This document shows positions 12,830-21,467 of a stretch of 64,000 nucleotides of DNA, in pieces. The stretch's first letter is position 1. Each line of letters opens with the position of its first letter. The notes under the pieces were generated by a model that was not told the origin of the DNA, did no database searches, and worked only from the letters and a program-made list of their open reading frames with translations. Where the stretch lies: NCBI GenBank assembly GCA_035540635.1, contig DATLGH010000108.1, forward strand, positions 1-64,000, written 5' to 3'. The translations under genes and the position numbers were made by a program. The stretch is from Egibacteraceae bacterium. Its GTDB lineage: Bacteria; Actinomycetota; Nitriliruptoria; Euzebyales; Egibacteraceae.

Positions 12830-13807
12830 GTGACCGACCAGCGCTCGACGGGCTTCGGCCGCCTCGCGGTGGTCACGACCGGCCTTACCCTCGCGCTCGT
12901 CGCGCTCGGCGGGGCGGTGCGTGCCACCAACTCCGGTCTCGCATGCCCGGACTGGCCGCGCTGCTTCGGGTCGTGGATCCCGCCGGCGGACCTCAACATG
13001 TGGCTCGAGCACAGCCACCGTCTGCTCGCCGGCGTCGTCGGCATCGGCGTGCTCACCCTCACGGTGTGGGCGGTGGCGCGCTTCCGGGGACGCCCGGCAG
13101 TGCTCTGGACGTCGGTTGCCGCCCTCGTCCTCGTGGTCGCCCAGGCGGGCCTCGGCGCCCTCGTCGTCTGGCGCCTGCTGCGCGCCGAGCTCGTGACCGC
13201 CCACCTCGGCATGGCGATGGTCGTCCTCGCCTGCCTCATCGCCCTCGCCGTCGCCACCACCCATCCGGTTCCAGCCGCCGCGACCCGCGACCGGCGCCTG
13301 GCGTGGGCGAGCACCGCCGTCGCGGGGCTGTGCTTCGCGCAGATCCTCGTCGGTGGGCACGTGACCGGCATAGGCGCGGGGCTCGTCTACACCGACTTCC
13401 CACTCATGGGTGGGGCCCTCGTCCCACCGATCGGCAGCGAGCGTGAAGCCTTCCACGTCGCGCACCGCCTCCTCGCCTACCTGCTCGCGGGGGGCATCGT
13501 CGCCCTCGCCGTCGCCGCCGCGCGCCACCGCCGCAGGCTCGTGGCCGCCGGCGCCTGGACGGCCGCGCACCGGTGGCTCGTCCGGCTGCCGACGGGGGCC
13601 GTGGTGCTCGTCGTCGTGCAGATCGGCCTCGGCGTGGCGAACCTCAACAACCGCACGTCGTTCGTCACCGTCATCCCCCACCTCGCTGTGGCGAGCTGGA
13701 TCTGGTCGACGCTTGTGCTCCACGCCCTCCTCGCGCACCGGCTCCCCACCGTGGCGCCCCCACCACCAGCCGACCGGGCGGCGGTCGCTCAGGAGGCGCA
13801 CGCGTGA
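12830..13807 (+). CDS. ctaA: Heme A synthase
   Basis: Integral membrane protein of 325 aa that oxidises heme O to heme A for cytochrome c oxidase. It shows eight predicted transmembrane stretches in two four-helix halves, with heme-ligand histidines in EHSHRLLAG and VAHRLLAY. The Bacillus/actinobacterial type cysteine pair is present in the first extracytoplasmic loop, LACPDWPRC. GTG 12830 has GAGGAG upstream; GTG 12815 is a less likely alternative. Its stop overlaps the ctaB start by 4 nt, so the two are coupled. Full length. Confidence 0.93.
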   Translation: MTDQRSTGFGRLAVVTTGLTLALVALGGAVRATNSGLACPDWPRCFGSWIPPADLNMWLEHSHRLLAGVVGIGVLTLTVWAVARFRGRPAVLWTSVAALVLVVAQAGLGALVVWRLLRAELVTAHLGMAMVVLACLIALAVATTHPVPAAATRDRRLAWASTAVAGLCFAQILVGGHVTGIGAGLVYTDFPLMGGALVPPIGSEREAFHVAHRLLAYLLAGGIVALAVAAARHRRRLVAAGAWTAAHRWLVRLPTGAVVLVVVQIGLGVANLNNRTSFVTVIPHLAVASWIWSTLVLHALLAHRLPTVAPPPPADRAAVAQEAHA

Positions 13808-14703
13808 CGGTCACGGACGCCCCCCGCCGGGCCGGTGTCACCGACACGGTCAAGGCCTACGTCGGGCTCACGAAACCCCGGATCATCGAGCTCCTGCTCG
13901 TCACGACCGTCCCGACGATGGTCGTCGCGCAGCGCGGCTTCCCCGACCTGTGGCTCGTCGTCGCCACGCTGCTCGGCGGCTCGCTCGCGGCGGGCAGCGC
14001 GAACACCGTGAACAGCTATCTCGAGCGTGACATCGACGGGGTGATGGCGCGCACCTCCCGGCGACCGCTCGTGAACCACCGGGTCCCGCCCCGCAACGCC
14101 CTGCGCTTCGGGGTGGTCATCGGCGTCGCGTCGTTCGCCTGGCTCGTGACCACCGTCAACGTCCTCGCAGCCGTCCTCGCCGTCATGGCGATCCTCTTCT
14201 ACGTCTTCGTCTACACGGTCGGCCTGAAGCGCCGCAGCACGCAGAACATCGTCATCGGCGGGGCGGCCGGCTGCATGCCCGTGCTCGTCGGCTGGGCCGC
14301 CGTCACCGGGGAGGTGGGACTGCCCGCACTCGTGCTGTTCGCGATCGTCTTCTACTGGACCCCGCCGCACTTCTGGGCACTCGCGCTGCGCTACCGCGAG
14401 GACTACGCGAAGGCGGGGGTGCCCATGCTGCCGGTGGTGGCCGGCGTGGCCGAGACCGCCCGCCAGATCTTGCTGTACGCGATCGTGCTCGTCACCGTCA
14501 CCCTCATGTTCGGCCCGATCGGCGGCATGGGGACCATCTACTTCGTCGCGGCGACGGTGCTCGGCGCGGTGTTCGTCGGCTACGCCGTCCAGCTCGTGCG
14601 GGAACGCAGCGAGGAGGTCGCCATGCGCCTCTTCCGCTACTCGATCACCTACCTCGGGCTGCTCTTCACGGCCATGGCCGTCGACGCCCTCGTGCTGGGC
14701 TGA
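13804..14703 (+). CDS. ctaB: Protoheme IX farnesyltransferase (heme O synthase)
   Basis: Polytopic membrane prenyltransferase of 299 aa which adds a farnesyl group to heme B, giving heme O, the substrate of the upstream CtaA. The first aspartate motif is visible as NSYLERDIDGVMARTSRRPL. Other landmarks are TKPRIIELLLVTTVP near the N-terminus, YTVGLKRRSTQNIVIGGAAG and the conserved FYWTPPHFWALALRY with REDYAKAGVPMLPVV. GTG 13804 overlaps the ctaA stop (GTGA). Confidence 0.95.
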   Translation: MTVTDAPRRAGVTDTVKAYVGLTKPRIIELLLVTTVPTMVVAQRGFPDLWLVVATLLGGSLAAGSANTVNSYLERDIDGVMARTSRRPLVNHRVPPRNALRFGVVIGVASFAWLVTTVNVLAAVLAVMAILFYVFVYTVGLKRRSTQNIVIGGAAGCMPVLVGWAAVTGEVGLPALVLFAIVFYWTPPHFWALALRYREDYAKAGVPMLPVVAGVAETARQILLYAIVLVTVTLMFGPIGGMGTIYFVAATVLGAVFVGYAVQLVRERSEEVAMRLFRYSITYLGLLFTAMAVDALVLG

Positions 14704-14717
14704 CCCGCCGCGAGGTC

Positions 14718-15995
14718 GTGGACGCGCATCGCGCCGTCGTCGTCACCGGGGTCGGTGCGGTCACGCCGTACGGGGTCGGGGTGGCGCCCTTCTGGGCCGG
14801 ACTGCTCGCGGGACGGCCCACGGCCGGGCCGATCACCCGCTTCGACGCGAGCGGCTTCGCTGTGCGCATCGCCTGCGAGGTCCCGGCGTTCGACCCCTTC
14901 ACGCGCCTTCCCCCCAGGCTCGTCCGCCAGCTCGACCGCTTCGCCCAGTTCGCGCTGGTCGCCGGGGAGGAGGCCCTCGCCGGTGCGGGGCTGCTCGGCT
15001 CGCCTGCCGACGCCGGCCTGCACCTGCCCGTCGAGGGGGTCGACCCCGAGCGCGTGGGGGCGGTCGTCGCCTCGGGCAGCGGGGGCGTGGAGGAGATGAA
15101 CGCGCAGGCCGACCGGTTGCGTGCGGGCGGTCCCGCACGGGTCCGGCCGTACCTGCCGATCGCCATGCCGGTGAACATGGCCGGCGCGCAGCTCGCCATC
15201 CGCCACGGCCTGCGTGGCCCGTCGTACGCGGTCGCGAGCGCCTGCGCCTCGGCGGGCGACGCGATCGGGGCGGGCCTCGACCTCATCCGCTGCGGGCGCG
15301 CCGACGTCGTCGTGGCCGGCGGCGCGGAGGCCGCGATCACGCCGCTGCTCGTCGCCGGCTTCGCGGCGGCGGGCACGCTGAGCCGGCGCAACGACGAACC
15401 GGAACGGGCGAGCCGCCCCTTCGACGCGGACCGCGACGGCTTCGTCGTCGGCGAGGGGGCCGGTCTGCTCGTCCTCGAACGCGCTGAGCACGCCGCCGCC
15501 CGCGGCGCCCGCGCGCTCGCGGTGCTCGCGGGCTACGGAACCTCGAGTGACGCCTTCCACCCCACGCAGCCCTCGCCGGGCGGGCGCGGGGCCGCCCGCG
15601 CGCTCGCCCTCGCGCTCGACGACGCGGGGTTGGCGCCCACCGACGTCCACCACGTCAACGCCCATGCCACCGCCACGCGCACGGGCGACCCTGCGGAGGC
15701 CGCGGCCGTCCGCGCGGTGTTCGCCGGCCACGCCGACGCGGTCGCGGTCACGAGCACGAAGTCGGCGGTCGGCCACCTCCTCGGCGCGGCCGGCGGCGTC
15801 GAAGCCGTCGCGACGGTCGAGACGCTGCGGCGCGGGGTCGTCCCCCCCAGCCAGAACCTCGACGCGCGCGACCCCGACTGTCCGCTCGACGTCGTGCACG
15901 GCGCGCCCCGGGCGCTGCGTATGCGCGCCGCCCTGTCGAGCTCGTTCGGCTTCGGCGGCCACAACGCCGTACTCGCCTTCGCGGCGAGCGGGTAG
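14718..15995 (+). CDS. fabF: Beta-ketoacyl-ACP synthase II
   Basis: Condensing enzyme of 425 aa for fatty acid elongation. The thiolase-fold triad is intact: Cys176 in SACASAGDAIG, a His in VNAHATATRTGD and a His in TSTKSAVGHLLGAAGG; SSFGFGGHNAV closes the protein. The GTG start lies 15 nt after ctaB, with only a short GAGG next to it, so it may depend on read-through from the heme genes. It is the first gene of fabF-acp-fabD-fabG. A secondary-metabolism role is less likely because fabD and fabG follow. Confidence 0.94.
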   Translation: MDAHRAVVVTGVGAVTPYGVGVAPFWAGLLAGRPTAGPITRFDASGFAVRIACEVPAFDPFTRLPPRLVRQLDRFAQFALVAGEEALAGAGLLGSPADAGLHLPVEGVDPERVGAVVASGSGGVEEMNAQADRLRAGGPARVRPYLPIAMPVNMAGAQLAIRHGLRGPSYAVASACASAGDAIGAGLDLIRCGRADVVVAGGAEAAITPLLVAGFAAAGTLSRRNDEPERASRPFDADRDGFVVGEGAGLLVLERAEHAAARGARALAVLAGYGTSSDAFHPTQPSPGGRGAARALALALDDAGLAPTDVHHVNAHATATRTGDPAEAAAVRAVFAGHADAVAVTSTKSAVGHLLGAAGGVEAVATVETLRRGVVPPSQNLDARDPDCPLDVVHGAPRALRMRAALSSSFGFGGHNAVLAFAASG

Positions 15996-16011
15996 GCTCC
16001 CGGCCTACCCC

Positions 16012-16302
16012 ATGGAAACCCGACCGACGACACACGCCGTCGAGCCACGTCTCGTGCAGGGGCTGCAGGAGCTGTTCGGGCTGCCGAGCGCCAGCGTCAC
16101 CCCGCACGCCGAGCTGGAGGCCGACCTGCAGCTCGACTCCCTCGCGACCGCTGAGCTGGCCGTGTGGCTGGAGGACGCCCTCGCCGTCCGCCTCCCCGCC
16201 GACGCCGGCCAGCCGCGCACGCTCGGCGACCTCCAGGCGCTGCTCGACGCCGCGCGGGCCGAGCAGGACGTGTGCGCCGTGGACGACCCAGAGGCTCCGT
16301 GA
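16012..16302 (+). CDS. acpP: Acyl carrier protein
   Basis: Acyl carrier protein of 96 aa that carries growing acyl chains on a phosphopantetheine arm. The attachment serine is Ser43 in LQLDSLATAEL. The rest is a short helical bundle with FGLPSASVTPHAELEADL ahead of it. It is longer than E. coli AcpP (78 aa) because of a C-terminal extension ending CAVDDPEAP that includes a cysteine. The stop overlaps the fabD GTG by 4 nt. Its position between fabF and fabD makes it the dedicated ACP of this cluster. Confidence 0.9.
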   Translation: METRPTTHAVEPRLVQGLQELFGLPSASVTPHAELEADLQLDSLATAELAVWLEDALAVRLPADAGQPRTLGDLQALLDAARAEQDVCAVDDPEAP

Positions 16303-17210
16303 CGGGCGCAGGCGCGGTCGCGCTCGTCTTCCCCGGCCAGGGCAGCCAGCAGCCGGGCATGGCGCTGCCCTGGCGCGAGCACCCCGCGTTCTCCCGGTGG
16401 GCCGAGGCGGACTCGGTGCTCGACCGCGCCGTAACCCGGCTCGGCCTCGACGCCGACGCCGACGAGCTCCGCGAGCCCGCCACCTGCCAGGTGGCGCTGT
16501 TCGTCCACCACGCCGTCCTGCTGGCCGCGTGGCGGGCGGCGGGGGGCTCCGAGCCGGTCGCCGTCGCCGGGCACTCGCTCGGCGAGTACAACGCGCTGCT
16601 CGCGGCGGGCGTCCTCGGGTTCGCCGACGCCCTGCGCCTGGTGGACGCCCGCGCCCGTGCGACGCAGGAGGCCGCCGACGCCGCACCGGGCACCCTCGTG
16701 GCCTGCCTGGGGTTCCCCGTCGACGAGGTCACGGCCGCCTGCGCGCGCGCCGGTGCGCACGTCGCCAACGACAACGCGCCGGGCCAGGTCGTCGTCGCCG
16801 GCTCCGACGAGGCGCTCGGGCGCCTGCGCGAGGAGCTCGCCGGGTCCGACACGCGCGGCAAGGTCGTCGACCTCCCTGTCGGTGCGGCCTACCACAGCCC
16901 GCACATGGCCGCCGCGGTCGAGCCGCTCGGCGCCGCCCTCGACGCCGCGACCTTCGCCGACGCGGTCCTGCCCGTCGTGGCGAACGTCGACGCCGCCGCG
17001 CACACCGCCGCGGGGGAGTGGCCCGGCCTCCTGCGCGACCAGGTCGTCTCCCCGGTGCGCTGGCGCGAGTCCGTCGCCACGCTCGCCCGGCTCGGCGCCA
17101 CCGCCGTCGTCGAGCTCGGGGCGTCCCCGGTGCTGACCGGGCTCGTCAAGCGGACCGACCGCGGCCTCGGCCGCCAGACCGTCACGACCCCGGAGGACCT
17201 CCCCTCATGA
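16299..17210 (+). CDS. fabD: Malonyl-CoA:ACP transacylase
   Basis: Loads malonyl groups onto ACP, 303 aa. It begins with VFPGQGSQQPGM, has the nucleophile Ser93 in GHSLGEYNAL, and has the general-base His region AYHSPHMAAA. GTG 16299 overlaps the acp stop and its own stop overlaps the fabG ATG (ATGA), so acp, fabD and fabG form one translationally coupled run. Full length. Confidence 0.94.
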   Translation: MTGAGAVALVFPGQGSQQPGMALPWREHPAFSRWAEADSVLDRAVTRLGLDADADELREPATCQVALFVHHAVLLAAWRAAGGSEPVAVAGHSLGEYNALLAAGVLGFADALRLVDARARATQEAADAAPGTLVACLGFPVDEVTAACARAGAHVANDNAPGQVVVAGSDEALGRLREELAGSDTRGKVVDLPVGAAYHSPHMAAAVEPLGAALDAATFADAVLPVVANVDAAAHTAAGEWPGLLRDQVVSPVRWRESVATLARLGATAVVELGASPVLTGLVKRTDRGLGRQTVTTPEDLPS

Positions 17211-17941
17211 CCGCTGCCCGTGCGACGTCGAACTGGGCCCTCGTGACCGGCGCGTCGAAGGGCATCGGTGCGGCCACGGCCCGGGCCCTCGCGGCCACCG
17301 GTCGCGACGTGCTCGTGCACTACGGGCGCGACGCCGACGGGGCGGAGAAGACCGCCGCCGCCTGCGCGGAGCACGGCGTGCAGGCCCGCACGGTCGCCGC
17401 GGACCTGGCCGCCGGCATCGACCCGCTGGCGGCCGCCATCGACGATGCCGGGGGGGTCGGCGTGCTCGTGAACAACGCCGGCGTGACCGCCGACGGGCTC
17501 GCGCTGTCGATGAGCGACGAGGCGTTCGCCGCTGTGCTGCAGGTCAACCTCGTCGCAGCCTTCTCGCTCTGCCGCGCGGCGCTGCGGGGCATGCTCCGCG
17601 CCCGCGGCGGAAGGGTGGTCAACGTCACGAGCGTCGTGGGCCTGCACGGCAACCCGGGCCAGGCGAACTACGCGGCGAGCAAGGCCGGCCTCGTCGGTCT
17701 CACGAAGACGCTCGCCCGCGAGGTCGGCAAGCGGGGCATCACCGTCAACGCCGTCGCCCCCGGGTTCATCGACACGGCCATGACCGCCGACCTCGAGGGC
17801 GAGGGGCTGCTCGCGCGGGTCCCCGCGGCCCGCCTCGGCACGCCCGAGGAGGTCGCGGCGGTCGTGGCCTTCCTCGCCTCCGACGCCGCCGCGTACGTCA
17901 ACGGCGCCGTCGTGCAGGTCGACGGGGGGCTGTTCGCCTGA
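17207..17941 (+). CDS. fabG: 3-oxoacyl-ACP reductase
   Basis: NADPH-dependent short-chain dehydrogenase of 244 aa which reduces the beta-keto group after condensation. TGASKGIG is the nucleotide loop, NNAG the structural motif, the catalytic serine lies in VTSVVG and Tyr/Lys in NYAASKAG; VNAVAPGFIDTAMT is the typical C-terminal FabG stretch. Last gene of the coupled acp-fabD-fabG run. A small palindrome (17942-17954) follows directly. Confidence 0.94.
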   Translation: MTAARATSNWALVTGASKGIGAATARALAATGRDVLVHYGRDADGAEKTAAACAEHGVQARTVAADLAAGIDPLAAAIDDAGGVGVLVNNAGVTADGLALSMSDEAFAAVLQVNLVAAFSLCRAALRGMLRARGGRVVNVTSVVGLHGNPGQANYAASKAGLVGLTKTLAREVGKRGITVNAVAPGFIDTAMTADLEGEGLLARVPAARLGTPEEVAAVVAFLASDAAAYVNGAVVQVDGGLFA

Positions 17942-17954
17942 GCCTACGTTAGGC
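17942..17954. terminator. Small palindrome after fabG
   Basis: GCCTA-CGT-TAGGC is a perfect 5-bp inverted repeat starting right after the fabG stop codon. It is too short and lacks a T run, so it is at best a weak pause or 3'-end signal between fabG and the lipoprotein gene. Confidence 0.25.
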
Positions 17955-18019
17955 CGCACCCCCCGTACGGGAACACCGGCCAGTGATCCCCACCGCCTCC
18001 AGGGAAAGGCCAACTCGTC

Positions 18020-18241
18020 ATGACCCGTCTTCTCCGCCTGTGCGCCGCCGCCGCGTTCGTCGCCGCCCTCGCCGGCTGCACCGGTGGGCAGGGGCCCACG
18101 CTCCCCGACATCGAACGGGAGCCGGGCGGCGGCGGGGCGGGCCTCGAGGAGCAGGACCCGGGCGGCGTCGCACCTGCGCCCTCGCCCGGTCAGAGCCCCA
18201 TCGACGAGCCCGACGACTCCCAGCCGCGCACCGAAGGCTAG
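18020..18241 (+). CDS. Small Pro-rich lipoprotein
   Basis: A 73-residue secreted lipoprotein of unknown function. The signal peptide (residues 1-19: basic start, hydrophobic core) ends in a lipobox LAGC with Cys20 as the lipidation site. The mature part is disordered and rich in Gly, Pro, Asp and Glu. GGGAAAGG lies upstream of ATG 18020. It stops 3 nt before the next lipoprotein gene (PQQ-type sugar dehydrogenase), so it may be a small partner or spacer of that enzyme. Confidence 0.75.
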   Translation: MTRLLRLCAAAAFVAALAGCTGGQGPTLPDIEREPGGGGAGLEEQDPGGVAPAPSPGQSPIDEPDDSQPRTEG

Positions 18242-18244
18242 CGG

Positions 18245-19378
18245 GTGTCGGGGACACGCGCGGCCGTCGCCGCGTGCGCCGCCGGGCTGCTGCTCGCGGG
18301 TGCGTGCGACCGCGCACCCGAGACGCCCGACGAGCCCTCGGTCACGGCACCCGAGCAGCCCACGCCCGAGCCGCAACCCGGTCCCGAGCGTGGTGCCGAG
18401 GAGCCGGTCGAGGTCATAACCTCCGTCGTCGCCGCCGGTCTGGAGGTGCCGTGGGACGTCACGTTCACCGATGACGGCCGCACCTTCGTCACCGAGCGCG
18501 ACAGCGGGGTGCTGAGCGAGCTCGTCGACGGGCAACGCCGCGAGGTCGCCACCCTGACGGTCGACCCCACGGGTGAGGGCGGGCTGCTCGGCGTCGCCGC
18601 CTCCCCGGCCTTCCCCTCGGACGAGACGCTGTTCGTCTACGCGACCACGTCGCGGGACAACCGCATCCTCCGGCTGCGGCTCGGCCAGGCACCGGAGCCG
18701 CTCCTGACCGGCATCCCGAGCGGGCGCGTCCACAACGGTGGCCGGCTCGCGTTCGGTCCGGACGGGATGCTCTACGCGACCACGGGGGACGCCGGCCAGC
18801 CGGCGCTCTCACCCGACCCCGGGTCGCTCGCAGGCAAGATCCTCCGCCTCACCGCGGACGGCGACGTCCCGGACGACAACCCGACCCCTGGCTCGCCGGT
18901 GTACGCGCGCGGCCTGCGCAACGCCCAGGGGCTCGCGTGGGACGCCGAGGGGACCCTCGTCGTCACCGAGCTCGGCCCCGACGTCGACGACGCGGTGCTG
19001 CGGGTGGCGCCCGGCAGCGATCAGGGCTGGAACGCCCGGTCCGCCGGTGCCGGCGCCGGCGGGCGCGACTTCCCCGAGCCCCTGACGGTCCAGCAGCCGC
19101 CGGAGGCCTCCTGGAGCGGTGCCGGGTTCCTCCGCGACGGCGCGATCCCGCAGTGGGAGGGCGACCTGTTCGTCGCCGCCCTGCGGGGCCAGCGGCTGTG
19201 GCGCTTCCCCCCCGACACCGCCGACGCCGAGCAGCTGCTCGTCGGGGAGCTCGGGCGTCTGCGGCACGTGACCAAGGCGCCCGACGGGTCGCTGTGGATC
19301 CTCACGTCCAACCGTGACGGGCGCGGGCGCCCGGCCGCTGACGACGACCGCATCATCCGCCTCGGCCCGCCCCCCTGA
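18245..19378 (+). CDS. PQQ-dependent sugar dehydrogenase-like lipoprotein
   Basis: Secreted lipoprotein of 377 aa of the soluble glucose/sorbosone dehydrogenase family, a six-bladed beta-propeller that oxidises aldoses with PQQ. Lipobox LAGAC places the lipidated Cys at residue 21, followed by a Pro/Glu-rich linker to about residue 55. Family landmarks include GLEVPWDVTFTDDGRTFVTER, the catalytic His region RVHNGGRLAFGPDGMLYATTGDAG, SLAGKILRL, and ARGLRNAQGLAWD. GTG 18245 lies 3 nt after the preceding lipoprotein. PQQ dependence is a family property; substrate unknown. Confidence 0.85.
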   Translation: MSGTRAAVAACAAGLLLAGACDRAPETPDEPSVTAPEQPTPEPQPGPERGAEEPVEVITSVVAAGLEVPWDVTFTDDGRTFVTERDSGVLSELVDGQRREVATLTVDPTGEGGLLGVAASPAFPSDETLFVYATTSRDNRILRLRLGQAPEPLLTGIPSGRVHNGGRLAFGPDGMLYATTGDAGQPALSPDPGSLAGKILRLTADGDVPDDNPTPGSPVYARGLRNAQGLAWDAEGTLVVTELGPDVDDAVLRVAPGSDQGWNARSAGAGAGGRDFPEPLTVQQPPEASWSGAGFLRDGAIPQWEGDLFVAALRGQRLWRFPPDTADAEQLLVGELGRLRHVTKAPDGSLWILTSNRDGRGRPAADDDRIIRLGPPP

Positions 19379-19474
19379 GGCGTCCGGCTCAGGGTTCGCC
19401 GCGCAGGTCGTCGACGCGCGCTGGCATCGGGCTCGCTTTGGCACGGGGCCCGCGGGTGGGGCAGAGTGTGGCCC

Positions 19475-20590
19475 ATGCCCACCACGCTCTCGCTGCCCGC
19501 CGCGCTCCGACCCGCCGACGGGCGGTTCGGACCCGGACCTTCGAAGGTGCGCCAGGACGCGGTCGAGCGTCTCGCGGCCGCCGCGCCCCGACTCCTCGGC
19601 ACGAGCCACCGCCAGCGCGGCGTGAAGGACCAGGTGCGCCGCGTGCGGGAAGGCCTCGCCACGCTGTTCGGGCTGCCCGACGGCTACGAGGTGGCGCTCG
19701 GCAACGGCGGCGCGACGCTGTTCTGGGACGCGGCGGTGTGCTGCCTCGTCCGCCGGCGCAGCGCGCACGCCGTCTTCGGGGAGTTCTCCGGCAAGTTCGC
19801 CGCGGCCGTGGCCGCCGCCCCCTTCCTCGACGACCCCGTGGTCGTGGAGTCCGAGCCGGGCACCCACCCGAGGCTCGAGGCACACCCCGAGGTCGACCTG
19901 TACGCGCTCACCCACTGCGAGACCTCGACCGGCGTGGCTATGCCGGTCCGCCGGCCGGCACCCGGTGGTCTCGTCGCGGTCGACGCGACGAGCGCCGCGG
20001 GGGGTCTCGCGTTCGACCCGGCCGAGGCCGACGCGTACTACTTCTCACCCCAGAAGTGCTTCGGCAGCGACGGGGGGCTCTGGGTGGCGCTGCTCTCCCC
20101 GGGCGCACTCGAGCGCATCCACGAGCTGGCCGGCACCCGCTACCAGCCGGCGATGCTCGACCTCGCACTCGCCGTCGAGAACTCCAGCAAAGACCAGACC
20201 TACAACACCCCGGCGATCGCCACGCTCTACCTCATGGGCGAGCAGATCGACTGGATGAACGCCAACGGGGGGCTCGCGTGGGCGGCGAAGGACTGCGCCG
20301 CGAAGGCCGCGGTCATCTACGACTGGGCGACGGCCTCCCCCTACGCGACGCCGTTCGTGTCCGACCCGGCGATGCGCAGCGACGTCGTGTGCACCATCGA
20401 CTTCGCCGAGCCGGTGCCGGCCGGGGACGTCGCCGCGGCCCTGCGGGCGAACGGGATCGTGGACGTCGAGGCGTACCGCAAGCTCGGCCGCAACCAGCTG
20501 CGCGTCGCGGTGTTCCCGGCGATCGACCATGCCGACGTCGAGCGTCTCGTCGCGGCGGTCGACTACCTCGCGGAGCGCCTCGGGGCGTAG
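19475..20590 (+). CDS. serC: Phosphoserine aminotransferase
   Basis: PLP enzyme of 371 aa that converts 3-phosphohydroxypyruvate to phosphoserine in serine biosynthesis. It begins RPADGRFGPGPSKVR and has GTSHRQRGVKDQVRRVREGL, THCETSTGVAMPV, and the PLP lysine in YYFSPQKCFGSDGG, all features of the actinobacterial SerC type. ATG 19475 is preferred over GTG 19466. It converges with the LPATG protein gene only 4 nt away. Confidence 0.94.
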   Translation: MPTTLSLPAALRPADGRFGPGPSKVRQDAVERLAAAAPRLLGTSHRQRGVKDQVRRVREGLATLFGLPDGYEVALGNGGATLFWDAAVCCLVRRRSAHAVFGEFSGKFAAAVAAAPFLDDPVVVESEPGTHPRLEAHPEVDLYALTHCETSTGVAMPVRRPAPGGLVAVDATSAAGGLAFDPAEADAYYFSPQKCFGSDGGLWVALLSPGALERIHELAGTRYQPAMLDLALAVENSSKDQTYNTPAIATLYLMGEQIDWMNANGGLAWAAKDCAAKAAVIYDWATASPYATPFVSDPAMRSDVVCTIDFAEPVPAGDVAAALRANGIVDVEAYRKLGRNQLRVAVFPAIDHADVERLVAAVDYLAERLGA

Positions 20591-20594
20591 GGAC

Positions 20595-21374
20595 TCACCG
20601 GCCCGCGACTCCCCGCGGTCCCGCGAGCCGCCCGAGGGCGAGGCCGAGCGCCAAGGCGCCGAGTCCGGCGAGGCCCGACGTCGACCCCGTCGCCGGCAGG
20701 GGCAGCCGTGCGGGCGCCACGCCCGGCGGCTCGGCGGTCCGCACGGTGGGGAAGGGCGCCCAGTCCGCATGGAAGGCGGCCCTCTGACCGTCGCACTCGC
20801 CGACGAAGTCGAGCGCGCCGGCGTACGCCGCCCCGTCAAGGGCGTCGGCGGGGACCTCCACACCGATGAGGAGCCGCACCGCGTCGCCCGGAGCCACCGG
20901 GCCCACGTCGTCCCACGTCACCGCGAGCTCGTCGACACGTTCCGCGGTCGGGCTCGTCGTGGTGATCCGCGACCCGGGCGGGCCGGTCATGGTGTCCCGC
21001 ACGTCGGTGAGCGTGCAGCCCTCGACGCCGGCGATCACGATCGTGTAGGTGACGGTCTCACCGGGTGCCACCGGGTCGTTCGACGCCGACTTGGTGATCC
21101 GGGGGGACGCGCCGCCCTCCGCCGTCGTGTCGGTCTCGGTGCGGGCCGCGGCGGGGTCGAGGACCGCGTCGAGCACCTCGACGAGCACGTCGTTCGGGTC
21201 CCCGCCCCCGGCACCGTCACCGCCGAGCGGACCGGGAAGCGCCTCGTGGAGGCCGACGCCCGAGGCTCGTGCGGGCTCGCCGCCGTGCGTGTCGGCCGCC
21301 ACCGGCGGCGCCCCGACGGCCAGCGCCCCCGCGCAGAGCAGGACAAGGGCTGCTGTCCCTGCCCCAGCCGGCAT
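20595..21374 (-). CDS. LPATG-anchored surface protein with a DUF11-like domain
   Basis: Secreted cell-wall protein of 259 aa. The N-terminal signal peptide (about residues 1-28) ends near PPVAADT. A DUF11/conserved-repeat-like domain follows (about 90-200), starting ITKSASNDPVAPGETVTYTI. The C-terminus is a sortase signal: LPATG, then a hydrophobic stretch LAGLGALALGLALG, then basic residues. The sortase gene at 23173 is two genes away on the same strand and is the obvious enzyme. GGGAGG sits upstream of ATG (21372-21374). The function of the exposed domain is unknown; two cysteines may form a disulfide. Confidence 0.85.
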   Translation of the reverse strand: MPAGAGTAALVLLCAGALAVGAPPVAADTHGGEPARASGVGLHEALPGPLGGDGAGGGDPNDVLVEVLDAVLDPAAARTETDTTAEGGASPRITKSASNDPVAPGETVTYTIVIAGVEGCTLTDVRDTMTGPPGSRITTTSPTAERVDELAVTWDDVGPVAPGDAVRLLIGVEVPADALDGAAYAGALDFVGECDGQRAAFHADWAPFPTVRTAEPPGVAPARLPLPATGSTSGLAGLGALALGLALGRLAGPRGVAGR

Positions 21375-21467
21375 CTCGCACCTCCCGCCCCGGACCCAAC
21401 CTCACCGTTGCTTGTACCTCGGTCCGGGTCGGCGCCGACAGTGTCCGCCTGGCCCGCAGCGCGGGTT

